Below are positions 1 to 10,404 of a stretch of 64,000 nt of DNA, in pieces. Each line of letters opens with the position of its first letter. Within the stretch, counting starts at the first letter, position 1. The position numbers and the translations under genes are program-made. This DNA comes from Rheum nobile (taxonomy: Eukaryota; Streptophyta; Magnoliopsida; Caryophyllales; Polygonaceae). The stretch spans positions 6,324,001-6,388,000 of the forward strand of contig WOAB01000040.1 of the NCBI GenBank assembly GCA_027886185.1. Reading direction: 5' to 3'. The notes under the pieces were generated by a model that did not search any database, was not told where the DNA came from, and saw nothing but the letters and a program-made list of their open reading frames with translations.

Positions 1-83
1 ATATGATTTTTAATAGAAAATTGTTTCTGTAAATTTATAAATATACATATGACTATGGTAAGTAAGAGATAGGGAAAATTAGT

Positions 84-570
84 TTAAAATTTAAAGTCAA
101 TATAACAGAGTATTGAACTGATTATGTACAAATGTGGCCTAATAAAGTGAATATTGCCCTGAAATTTAAAATCGGCTAACATTTGGAATTTTGTGATATA
201 ATAGAGCATTGACCTAACTTCGTATAAATGTGGTTTGACTTCGTACACATATGGTCTGATAAAGTACATAATATGCATATGACGTGACTTCTTATAAATG
301 TGACCTGAAAAATTACATAATGCTCTGTTATGTAACATTTGAAATTTTGTGATATAACAGAGCATTGACATGACTTTGTATAAATGTGACCTGACTATGT
401 TTAAATGTGGCCTGATAAAGTGAATATTGCTCTGACATTTGAAATCGGCTGACATCTGAAATTTTGTGATATAACAGAGCATTGACCTGACTTCGTATAA
501 ATGTAGTCTGACTTCGTACACATGTGGTCTGATAAAGTAAATAATGCTCTGAAGTTTCAAAGTCAACTTG
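84..570. repeat. Tandem AT-rich repeat units, left tract
   Basis: Several diverged copies of a unit of roughly 115-155 bp lie head to tail. Each contains a phrase like gatataacagagcattgac (near 196, 350 and 467), followed by cgtataaatgtggtctgac and gataaagtgaatattgctctg. The same unit recurs in direct orientation at 1345-1550 and in reverse complement at 1885-2490. The open frames read through these units are repeat shadows. This is probably the subterminal array of a foldback or Mutator-like element; no terminal repeat or target duplication could be fixed. Confidence 0.6.
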
Positions 571-619
571 CAAAAAACCCATCTTTTAAAAAGTATTGCA
601 AAAGTACCACTAATCTAAC

Positions 620-1170
620 CCTAATTAATTCCAAATCTCATTGTACCTCTTCCTTCTCTGCTTGCCACTTCCTCGCCGACGCACGCAGACTATTCCTCGT
701 CGGTGACTCTTCATCGTTGCCGCCTCCTCTTCCTCCACTGACGCTTGCGTCTCTCATCGTTAAGATACTTCTCACTCTTCTCTCTTTGCTTTCTCTGAAA
801 TTCTTGCCGTTCACCCACTTGTATAGAAAATCCGCAACCGCCGCCTGAGAAGCCGAGCATCCCCCGTGGACCCCATGGAGGGCCCTCGAATCCTTGTCGT
901 CTACCAACACGTCCTCTGCCTCGTGGTGACTAAGAAGATCGAGCCCGAGCCCGATGACAGTAAAGCTAGTCGACGAGACTTGAGCTGCAGAGTAGTTGTT
1001 CCTCGAGATGTACCCTGCATTCTTCGCTTTGACCTTGAATGAACATGGAGAAGACGATGGTCATATATATAGGCGATGAACAAGACGATGATGTGCTCAG
1101 GGTTTAAGTAACTTGAGCATGGGAAGACGATGGTGTGGTTAGATCTTGAATTTAATGAATCAAAATGTTT
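620..1170. other. Gene-fragment-like DNA inside the foldback repeats
   Basis: GC-richer, pyrimidine-rich sequence embedded between the AT-rich repeat units. It opens with a telo-box-like taaccctaatt near 616 and then a CT-rich leader-like stretch. That is how a plant 5' UTR and first exon often look. Reading frames on both strands are short and I recognise no product. Part of it (about 1040-1165) returns in reverse complement at about 2120-2185, so it belongs to the inverted-repeat structure. A captured promoter plus first-exon fragment (Pack-type capture) is an inference. Confidence 0.3.
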
Positions 1171-1344
1171 TTTTTGTCGAACAAGGCTTGGTGGTAATGT
1201 CCACATGAGTTGCTTTGATCTTGAATGAACACTGAAGTTGAACGCGGATCACTATGCCTCATTCGTGTCATACCTTGGTGGTGTAAAGTTGGTACTCTAT
1301 AATGGTCCATAACTAATAAATGCAAATTTAAGTGTTTCAAATTT

Positions 1345-1550
1345 AAAGGTAAGTAATATAACAGAGTAATGACCTGACTACGTAAAAATGTGGCCTGACA
1401 AAGAAAATATTGCTCTGAAATTTAAAATTGGCTAACATTTGAAATTTTGTGATATAACAGAGTATTGATCTGACTTTGTATTAATGTGGTCTGACTTCGT
1501 ACAAATGTGGTATGATAAAGTACATAATGCTCTGTTATGTAACACAAATA
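1345..1550. repeat. AT-rich repeat unit, middle direct copy
   Basis: A further direct copy of the 84-570 unit, with gatataacagagtattgatc near 1450 and the cgtacaaatgtggtatgata phrase following. It separates the gene-fragment-like core from the reverse-oriented copies. Confidence 0.5.
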
Positions 1551-1884
1551 CCTCTTGTTCTTGCTTGTTATCCACTAGCTTTTCCATTAGCTCCCTTTTT
1601 CATAGTTTTCAATAAACTGATCAATACTCTTAACTGTTTATGAAGACACAAACTTGAATTTGAATTCTCTTGAAGGGTCCTTACCAGTTGGACTTGGTCA
1701 ACTTCCTGTTATATGAATGTGAGTACAATTTCAAATATTTTGAGTGATTATCAATTCAACGAGAATTACAACTAATAAATGCAACTTTAAATGTTAGTCA
1801 ATTTCAAATTTATAAATATTTAAATTTATATTTATATTGAAGGTTCTCATCGCTCCAAAATGCCTCCCAAAACTTATAAATATT

Positions 1885-2490
1885 GCTCTGAAATTAAGTC
1901 AGGTCAATGGTCTTTTATTTCACATAATTTCAAATGTTAGTCAATTTTAAATTTCAGAGCAATATTCACTTTGTCAGGACACATGTATACAAAGTCAAGT
2001 CACATGTATACTATGTCAGGTCAATGGTCTTTTATTTCACATAATTTCAAATGTTAGTCAATTTTAAATTTCAGAGCAATATTTACTTTGTCAGGACACA
2101 TTTATACAAACACATATCGATTCATTAAATTCAAAATCTGACCACACCATCGTCTTCGTCATGCTCAAGTTACATAAACCTGACTCTTGAATCATTTAAA
2201 ATCACCTCTGAATGACATCGAATCACCTTCGTATCGGCCCGCGTTGTGCATAGAAAATCGGTAACTATTCCACTTTGAAGCTCTTTTTCAACGTCGTTGT
2301 TACATAGTAACGAATTGTGTACTTTATCAGACCACATTTGTACGAAGTCAGGCCATATTTATACGTAGTCAGGTCAATGCTCTGTTATATCAGAAATTTT
2401 CAAATGTTAGCCCATTTCAAAGTTCAGAGCAATATTCACTTTGTCAGACCACATTTGTACATAGTCAGGTCATTATTCTGTTATATTAAC
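1885..2490. repeat. AT-rich repeat units, inverted right tract
   Basis: Reverse-complement copies of the 84-570 unit. The phrases ggtcaatggtcttttatttc (1900 and 2020, period about 120 bp) and ttcagagcaatattcacttt are mirror images of the left tract. Between them, 2120-2185 mirrors 1070-1165, including the caccatcgtcttcg phrase. Together with the left tract this gives a 2.4-kb inverted-repeat locus. Confidence 0.55.
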
Positions 2491-2499
2491 GAACATTGG

Positions 2500-3370
2500 T
2501 TGATTTCGTAACTATCAATAGAACCTTGTTTGATAGTGGTTAGTCCCATTAAACAAGTACTAGCTCATTCAAATGCCTTGTTAAGGAAATGTGAAAATGA
2601 CCCATGTTTCACAATCATGTCTCATTTAACAAGTACTAGCTCATTTAAAAACCATTTATGTACCCACATTACACCTATAAAGATGAGAAGCTGTTTACAA
2701 CAAATATGTTTTTGAAATAAAAATTCCATATGCTTCTCTTACAGACTAAAAAAATGTATATAACTATTATTTTTTGTTATATATAAGTATATAACTATTA
2801 GTTTTACTACATCTGTCTGTGTAGAGCATACCATGTTGTCAAAGCAATGCCCATTAGTCACATTGCATCTACCGCCACCCGAAATTTTCACTTGACATGA
2901 AAAAATATAAGAAAGCCAAACACAAGTATTTACAGTGGTAGTGAACTAGTGTACTGAAGCTTCAGTTCCTTTTTGGTAGAAAACACAAGTATTTACAGTG
3001 GTAGTGAACTAGTGTATTGAAAGCCAAACACAACTTCATCAGAATTCTCTTCTCCTAGTTCCCCTCAAATTCATCATCTATTCTCAAGTAGCCACATTTG
3101 ATTGAACTAAAGAAAATACCAATTTGAGGCATGGCAACTGGAAACTGATCAAGTGAAGTGGGAGAGGAGAAGACTTACATGGTGAGTAGCACCAATAGAA
3201 TGCTTTAAGGCCTGACCAGTGGCTTTGTTGATCAGAGCGAAGGCGGGGAATCCATCCTAGTCCTTCACTTTCGTGCTGAATTTCTCATCTTTCACCCAGT
3301 GCTTCAATTGCAACAATCATCAGAGATCAAACACCGATATTAAATTTTAGTTTCTTAATTTCACTTTCCG
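2500..3370. other. Intergenic stretch with one short direct repeat
   Basis: No convincing gene. The phrase cacaagtatttacagtggta plus the following 17 bases occurs twice, starting at 2921 and 2984 (63-bp spacing), which looks like a local duplication. The rest is unremarkable AT-rich DNA. Confidence 0.5.
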
Positions 3371-3407
3371 GACAAAATTAGGGGTTTTTGGAAGTGTTCG
3401 ATAAAAA

Positions 3408-3656
3408 ATGCACACAGAAAACCCTAAGCATAAACCCATCCGCTTGCGGCGACGGCGACACCGAGATGGCAACGGCGACACCGAGAATCAATGTGCAGAG
3501 GAGAGCGAGAGCGAGACGAACGGCGACATCGAGAGCGAGAGCGAGACCGAGACGAACGGCGACATCGAGAAGGAAATGGAGTTGGTTCCGCTCCAACAAT
3601 TGGTTCTGATCCAGCAGTTGCATCGTCTCTACTTCGCGGTCGGATTGAAGCTATAA
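3408..3656 (+). pseudogene. Short Ser/Glu-rich ORF, possible gene fragment
   Basis: An 82-codon frame starts at 3408 after a leader-like region. Its N-terminus is basic (RLRRRRHRDG) and its middle is an acidic ESESET/ETNGDIE repeat. The repeat comes from a gagagcgagagcgagacgaa DNA repeat, which stays open in other frames too, so the protein may be an artefact. The bases that follow (to about 4050) repeat a ggtgaaagg phrase and show no continuation. I do not recognise a family. A truncated host or captured exon is the best guess. Confidence 0.2.
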
Positions 3657-4385
3657 TTTCCTGGCTTTGTCGGATTGAAACATATTCAATATCTGATTTG
3701 TGGAATTTGCCTCAAGATCATCATTTCCGTCATCGCCGGAGTGCTCCAGAGGTTGATGGAGATCGCTCTTGCTCAGATAATCACCCGAGCCGCAAGAATA
3801 TCCTCTGGTAATGTCGTCTTCTGCCACGACCGCTCCAGGTGCATTGATTTGGGAGGAAGAAGGCAGAGGCGGCGCCCATAGAGGGAGGATGAGATCAGAG
3901 ACAAATTAAGCTTGTGAATTTTGGGCGTTTGGGAGAAAGAAGGTGAAAGGTGGTCTCTGACGACCATGGACAGGAAGGTGAAAGGCGGTCTCCAGCGTTT
4001 GGGAGGAAGAAGGTGAAAGGTGTCCATGGAAGGAGATCAGAGGCAATATTAGCGAGGTCTTTGTAAACCAGCCCAACAGAGAAGAAGACTTAAGAAGTAA
4101 TTAGTTATAGTTAAAAGTATAATTTTTACAAAAGAAAAGGTAAACGAAAAAATGATTTTATCTTTTTTGTTTTAAAAAGTTTTACAGCTTTTTGATATTC
4201 TTGCAATTCTTTTCAAAACATGGCATTTTTGCAAACGGGCTTTGGAAATCTGGTAGTTTTTGCTAATACTTCTAATAAAATACATACATTATTGGTAATA
4301 GTCCTTCTCAAAAGCTCATACGTTATGGGTTCAAGTCTCATTGCGAACATTTTTAGGTAATTTTTTTCTTCCATTTTAGTCTAAA

Positions 4386-5013
4386 CTAGCTTAGTTTTCC
4401 TGTGCCGTGCACGAGTCTTGGATAAATTTTATGTTGATATTTTTTATTTATTAAAAATATATTAATTTCACATTTAAAAAATATTAAATAAATGAAAAAA
4501 TATCTAATTAGTGACAATATAAATGAAAATAAGATAAGTACGATAAAAAAATATCTACTAATAATCAATTAATAGAGAAATTTTGTTTTAGTAGGGAAAT
4601 TTTGTTTTAATAGATATATTATATATAATAGATTAATTGAAAACTTATAGTATTTGATTTCAAATTTTATTGTAATCATCAATTAATAATGTGATATAAA
4701 TTTTAAGTGAATTAATAAAGGAAAGTATTACATCAAGCTATATTAAATCATATCTAATTTATTTCAAAAAAAATCATACCCAATCAAATTATAAAGATTT
4801 CCCTAAGGCTTAAAATTGGAAACGAATATATAAAGTATTGAATTTTGGAAAGAGAATAAAGATGTTATAAATAATTATTATATTAATTTTTTTTTAAATA
4901 AATTTGAGAAAATGCCATGTGGCAAAATGAATATGAGTGGGCCATGTGGCATAAGAAATTTGTAGGCTTAGTTGAGGGTGTCATGTGACACAGAAGGATT
5001 TTGGTTTAATAGA
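4386..5013 (-). mobile_element. Non-autonomous Helitron-like element
   Basis: Read on the minus strand, the left edge ends as a Helitron 3' terminus: a GC hairpin (actcgtgcacggcacagg) is followed by CTAG, with host T after it (CTAG at 4386-4389). The right edge on the minus strand starts A|TCTATTAAACC at 5013, the usual plant Helitron 5' start. A second, similar 5' start (TCTATTAAAACAAAAT) lies at 4614, so this may be two nested or chained ends sharing one 3' terminus. Subterminal catgtggca repeats sit near 4915-4955. No coding capacity. The ends are short, so boundaries are moderately sure. Confidence 0.5.
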
Positions 5014-5047
5014 TATATAGTAAATTAAAATCAGTTATGCTATCAAC

Positions 5048-7349
5048 TGTAATAACCCCCTAAAAGTCCCAACTTTCGTTTTGTAAGCAAGACGTGTTAG
5101 GCATGTTCTGTAACCCTGTAAGAACCATTTGAATGTATGGATACACATTTAAATGAAATATATGGGTTTAATTATTGGAGGATGGCTAAAAATCGGTATT
5201 GAACAAAGACTCGCGATCAAGGTCCGAGAACCGCTGGCGCGGCATTGCCCGTGATCGCGGCTAAGAAGCCGCGAGCGCGGCACTGCCCACGGCCGCGGTT
5301 ATGAAACCGCGATCGCGACACTGTTGCATCGTCTTCTTCCTCGTCTTTACTGAGACGCCGACGATCCGTGCTCCGTCGTTTCTTCTCCGAGCCGCCGGTG
5401 TGGGGAGGGAAATCGGTTAGACTCCTCGGCATTTAGTGGGTGAGCTCCATTCTGAGCCTATAAATAGGGCTCAGATCCACCCGAATCAAACCATCTTCAT
5501 TCATCTCTTCCTCTCGTCGTTGTGGTGGTTGTCGTCGGAGTTGTCGTCGTCGGAGGCCAAAGTCGTCACCGTTGTGAAGTCCCTTGAGTGGTGGTAGCGC
5601 GCAATAGTTCAGAAGCAAGGGTCCGAAGCCTTGTCATCGTCGGTATGGCTCCAAAGTTGGATTTAGGCTCGCGTCGGGATGGGGTCCCGTGACCGCGGCT
5701 CCATCCATCGCGACCGCGGCTGGGCAGAGGCCCGCGATCTCGGCCAAGGCATGGTTCGCGATCGCGGCCCCTTCTGCCGCGGCCGCGGTTTTGCCCAGTG
5801 AACCGCGATCGCGGCTATGATAACAGTGATCGCGGCACTACCCTTTTCCCTTCGTTTTGTTTCGTCTTTTCGTACCGTAACTAATTAGGGTTTCTTGTCT
5901 TAAACTCGCCTCGTATGCGTCGTCGGGTTGGATTGTGCTCGTATCCATGGCCGGTTGTGCAGATTGGGATCCGACCCTACGGAATGGCGATAAATTCCAA
6001 CATGAATTTTAGTAGACAGCCGTGCACAAGTCCAAGTTCCCGGATCTCGAAACCCGGTCTCTCGTTCGTTTAAGGTAAGGCAAGTGGCGGTTCGCTCTTG
6101 CTCATTATTCCATATTCCCCTTGATTATCAATTATTTAATGGTTTAATTAAGTTGGAATAAATTTTTTGTTTTGTGTTTGGGAACAGATTTGATAAAACG
6201 ATGTGTTAAAATATGGATTTATAATAGGTTGTATATATTGCTAGAGACAACGCTATTATATAGTTTTATATGATATTACCGTAATGGATTTTGGTGTGGA
6301 TTTATGTGTGAACTTATGTGTAGTTAGCACGAGTATTCGTAAGAACGCTATGTACCTTGTGAGGTCTAGTCGTTTCTTTATAACTGGTATTAGGAGGATT
6401 TTGCCCTAGTACTTTTGGTCATGACCGTACCCTTATTCAAGTGGTAGATGCACTTAGCTAGTGCCAACATTTGAGATTCATTCCCAGAAATATCTCTCGT
6501 ATCGAGATGATGTGAATTAAAAGCTTTAACGTGAATGTACGTTTTGGAAGTAAATAAGATAAGTGCTTTTACGTACATAATTAATATACCCTCGGGCGAG
6601 GAGTACAACGTGGAAACCGCCCGGACTCTTGTTAGAGTAAGTCTTCTTTCCAATCTGGATTCGCATTGCGCGGTGAGGTTGGTCGTGGACCCAAATAATC
6701 AAGGTTGTGTTTTAAACTTGTGTGAAAACTTAACGTTCCCAAACAATTTCATACGTTCCCTATAAGACTCAATTCCTTTGGAGTCTTCTCTTCAATCATT
6801 CCTTTTCCGGTATGTCCGTAGAAGTATTGGAGTTCACATCGTGTATCGGCTATTATTCGAGAAGCGATGGTTGTAACTTAATACGACTACTTAGAACCTT
6901 TTATTTGTACCCTTGCGTAGTCTTTCATTAGACTGACCAACCGTTATTTTTCCTTTGCATGGTTGGCTGGTGTCATCCGTCTCATACGGCACATCAGGTA
7001 AATTTCCTCAGTTGTGAAGGCAAGAAATCCGACGTTGAAGGCAGTTGATATTTTAAGTGTTTTCTAAGGTTGAAGATCCTGGCGTAAGATCACACGGTTA
7101 AAAACCCCTTTGTGGCATTTTATTTATTTAAAAGACTTCCACTGTAATAAACGCTTTCTGTATTGGTTTAGTTATCATTTGTAACTTACAACGTCGGTAT
7201 GAACATTATTTGGTCAACTATCATATTATTTACCAAAGTTTGCAGTATTATATCATTTGTTATAAAAACGGTAAGCCTTGGGTGACCCCAGGTGTGTATT
7301 CTGGGATCACTGGCGGTAATATTTCCAAAGGTATTTTGGGGGTGTTACA
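5048..7349 (+). repeat. 5' LTR of element I
   Basis: Pairs with 13813-16114 at the same length of 2,302 bp. It begins TGTAATAACCCC and ends GTGTTACA. Two clusters of short GC-rich palindromes built on CCGCGATCGCGG-like words (5210-5315 and 5690-5845) bracket the promoter. They differ most between the two LTRs. A good splice donor, AAG|GTAAGG, lies at 6072-6080. Open frames inside the LTR (such as 6535-6765) are shared with the other LTRs only because the DNA is. Confidence 0.93.
5459..5467 (+). promoter_or_regulatory. TATA box of element I 5' LTR
   Basis: TATAAATAG stands between the two GC-palindrome clusters, preceded by gagcc and followed by ggctcag. Transcription would start about 30 nt downstream, near 5490. 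The equivalent box in the 3' LTR is at 14237-14245, and element II has TATAAATGG in the matching place. Confidence 0.7.
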
Positions 7350-7353
7350 GATT

Positions 7354-7365
7354 TGGTATCAGAGT
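7354..7365 (+). other. Primer-binding site of element I (initiator Met-tRNA)
   Basis: TGGTATCAGAGT begins five bases after the LTR end and matches the 3' end complement of initiator Met-tRNA except for the last base. This is the usual primer of chromoviruses. Confidence 0.85.
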
Positions 7366-7622
7366 CAAGTTTTAAAATGATTTAAGTTTTTAAATCATTT
7401 TATTTAAAACAAAACTTTGTAAACCGTTCTTCGTTTATAGTAAAGAAATTAATTTGGTTATTTCAAAAGACAAGTCAAAGTATTTAACAAAATTATACTT
7501 TTGAGTAGTTTTTATACTTTGAAACCTCTGCCGTTCTAGTCGTGCCTTCTTCTCCTGTCTAATATAGAAAGTTAGCTTCTATATTTAGAAAGTTCTAGAT
7601 CTCCCTCGTCACCTCGCAGGCA

Positions 7623-8672
7623 ATGGGGGCTATCGTGTCACAACTGAAGGGAAGAAAGGACGTTGGGGTAGCTCCGCCACCTAAGGCCGAGCTCGAGTCC
7701 CCTGTTCTTCCGGGTTACGCCCTAGTCGGGGATACAGTTAGTCCTCAGGAGGAGGAGAAGACCTTGCTCGTGGAGTCGGTGGTTCTCGTATCCGATAGGA
7801 TGGAAGACCCCGAAGAGGACCCTAAAGAGGATCTCGAAGAGGACCCTGAAGAGGATCCCGAGAAGGCTCCAGAGGAAGACCCAGAGGAGGACCCTAAGGA
7901 GGACCCTGAGGAGGACCTCGAGGAATATGATACTGATATGGGTCTGGAGCACATGCTTATGGATGGAGAGGACCCGGGGATGTAGTTTCTTTTCCCCAGT
8001 CTGGAGTTGCCGCCATTCTAGGGGTACACGCCTTTGTCCCCTGCTACTTAGGAGGGACTTGGGGTGTTTGGTGCTGACAGGGTGGAGTACGAGCCGTTGG
8101 ACGCACCAGTGTCCGCATCCTACCCACGCACCTAGAGAGCCAGTGATGAGCCCTGCTTCTCGTCACGTGCACCATCAGAGTAAGATGGCTTCCACCGAGG
8201 CCCGTCGCCAAGTGGATGAGATGACGGAGTAAGCTCGTAGGCAAGCGAGACCGTGGGGATCGTTTGAGGCTTCTGTGGACATTCCCGCCCAGCAGGCAAG
8301 GGTCAGGCCCCGTGTGCTAGTTGAGGACATGGAGGAGTGGATGGACTCGCTATACGCTATGGAGGAGTGGGCTTACGATGTTGAGTCCAATTTCTCTCTC
8401 TCATGCTGGATGATGTCCACGAGCTTCAGGAGGACATTAGGCAAGCAAGGCAACTGGTCAACCCGCACTATGAGCTGAATGTGGCGGATTTTCGCCCATG
8501 GTTTTTGGATCGGTTTTGCTATCCACCTGTGCCTAGGGAAGGGCCAAGTGTTTCGGGTCCTAGTCGCTCGAGAAGGCCGGCTCCGGAACCAGAAGACAGG
8601 TCACCTCCGAAGAGGTATCGGAGGGCTGATAAGTACATGAACCTCTTCAAAGACACTTCGAAGGGACAATAG
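7623..8672 (+). pseudogene. Extra ORF between 5' LTR and gag (element I copy)
   Basis: The start MGAIVSQL sits just after a splice-acceptor-like ctcgcag (7613-7619). The first block runs 120 codons, with ESVVLVSD near residue 54 and an acidic EEDPEEDP repeat at about residues 60-98, and stops at TAG 7983. Sequence matching the element II copy continues in broken frames: MASTEARRQVDE near 8184, a stop at 8230, QQARVRPRVL near 8290, and DVHELQEDIRQAR from 8409 to the stop at 8670. So it is a decayed ORF of about 350 codons. It resembles no protein I know. MGxxxS is an N-myristoylation-type start, and the C-terminal third looks helical. Function unknown. Confidence 0.7.
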
Positions 8673-8802
8673 CCAGTTGTAGCGATCTTTTCTCGCTGTT
8701 TTGGTTTTTGTTGTTTTAGAGCATTAGCCTCCTAACAGTTTTGTCTTGTCATTTAGGAAGGTTATTGTAAGACTTATGAAACATGGTTTCCGTTACTTTT
8801 AT

Positions 8803-8808
8803 CAATAA
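8803..8808 (+). terminator. Poly(A) signal between the extra ORF and gag
   Basis: AATAAA lies 131 nt after the extra ORF's stop and 102 nt before the gag start. Element II has AATAAA at 51814-51819, 100 nt before its gag. The shared position suggests that the upstream ORF can have its own polyadenylated transcript. That use is inferred, not shown. Confidence 0.45.
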
Positions 8809-8909
8809 AGTTGCAAGATTAATCTACTCTGAATTGGTTGCAATTATTGTGCTTCTTTAGATGGTATATTAATTTCATGGAGTACTTTAATAACTTGATC
8901 GGCAAATAG

Positions 8910-10160
8910 ATGGTGAACACGAGGAACACTACCCGTGCTGGTGCTGGGCTAAGTAACAACCCTAGGATAAACCTGAGGAGTGCTGCTAATCAGGGGGATG
9001 AGAGTGAATCTGCCTCTCACAATAACCCAATAGGCCATAACCGTGTTCAGGCTAACCCTCAAGTGGAGAGGGAAGGAACTTTCGTCCCACCAACTGCTCC
9101 AGTCGTCTTTGATGCTGCGGCCATCGAGGCCATTCGAAGGATCGTTGTGCAGGCTGTCACCGAGATAGTTCGGCCAACTGTACAACAAGCGCAAGGTGTC
9201 CCAGTTCCTCAGGTTATTCCTGAATTTGGGGAGCTAGTGGACCATGCACCTCCAATCGATACCATGGGAAATGGAGGGAATTATGGTCAGGCTTTGAAGG
9301 CCATTAGCTCGATGAGGCCTGATAGCTATGATGGTACTGGAGAACCAGTCAGGGTGGCGTATTGGTTCTCACATATGGAGCGATTATTCAGGAACGTCAC
9401 TTGCACTGAGGCTGAGAAAGTGCACATTGCCTCCCTTCAACTAAAGGATGTGGCTAGTGAATGGTGGGAGAGCACTGGATTAGCTGATCATCCCGCGTTG
9501 AATTGGGGTATGTTCAAGACAAAGATGACCGATCGTTTCTTTTCCCGTGCTATGAGGGAGGAGAAACATAAGGAGCTCCTTTACCCCAAGACTGATGGGC
9601 TGAAGGTGACCGAGCTAGCTGCAAAGTTTAACCACTTGTTGCAATATGCTGGTGCAGATGTGTCGAGTGAGGAGCAGAAAATCTGGCATTTCCATGAGTG
9701 GATGAACCCGGATATCAAGCCATTGATGGTGCGCCACGGCTGCTCTACTCTGGAGCAGTATGTGGATGCCTCCTACAAGCTAGAGGTGACTCTGGAGGAG
9801 TCAGCAAAGAAGCGTAACCGGCAGAAACCGGTGCAGAGCCAGCCTCAGGCTAGTGGGTTCAAACGACCCGCACCGCCGTCACACTTTGCCAGGTTTGGTC
9901 GAGCAAGAACTGAGCCGACCCAGTCAGGTCCTACTCAACGCTCGGGCCAGGGAAAGAACCCAATCTAGTGCTATAATTGCGGAACGCCGAGGCACAAGTG
10001 AAATGAATGCACGAAGAGCAAGATAACATGCTTTGCATGCGGGAAAGAAGGGCATCTGCAGACTTTTTGTCCCCAAAGGAGGCAGAAAGAGGCTGAGTCG
10101 CAACAAGGGTCAGTTAGCCATAACAACCGACCTCGATTCAAGCTTGTCGGGACTGCTAGT
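8910..10160 (+). pseudogene. gag: Gag polyprotein of element I
   Basis: ATG at 8910 opens MVNTRNTTRAG, matching the element II gag start. The capsid-like retrotransposon gag domain covers about residues 140-300, including ASEWWESTGLADHP, FKTKMTDRFF and LAAKFNHLLQYAG, followed by a basic Pro/Gln-rich tail. The frame stops at 9966 (TAG in place of Gln), just before the first zinc knuckle. Past it, knuckle one (CYNCGTP..) carries a changed C-terminal half with another stop, and knuckle two (CFACGKEGHLQTFC) is intact near 10026-10070. Gag packages the RNA; this copy could not make a full nucleocapsid. Confidence 0.85.
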
Positions 10161-10285
10161 ACCTCGATGCAGACTACAACTCAGAACAAGGGAAAGGCCC
10201 CAGCTGCTCCAATGAGTCAGGGTCAGCGGCTGTACGAGATGCGTGAGGCTGACGGACCAAAGGCTCCGATTGCCCAAGGTACTAT

Positions 10286-10401
10286 GGGTTTGTTTGGATT
10301 TCGTTCTAGAATGTATTATCTTGCACTAAATTGCATTAAATCATCAATTTAATGCAAGATAATGCATTTTAATGCATTCTATTTGGAATCCAAATGGACC
10401 C
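10286..10401. mobile_element. 116-bp MITE inserted in the gag-pol frame of element I
   Basis: Element II reads directly from caaggtact to ttacctcc here, while element I has about 118 extra bases between caaggtact and atacctcc. The insert has inverted ends (GGGTTTGTTTGGATTTC against GGGTCCATTTGGATTCC on the other strand) and an AT/TA-type 2-bp duplication. Inside is an inverted pair of aatgcaagataatgcatt-like words. Net length breaks the reading frame. The superfamily is unclear: the ends resemble PIF/Harbinger or hAT MITEs but the target duplication is too short for hAT. Confidence 0.75.
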
Positions 10402-10404
10402 ATA

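Noticed and set aside
6390..6765. Open frames present in all the gypsy LTRs (6390-6765, 15155-15530, 58062-58427)
   Set aside because: They are conserved only because the LTR DNA is; both strands are open, start contexts are poor and the element II version diverges in frame.
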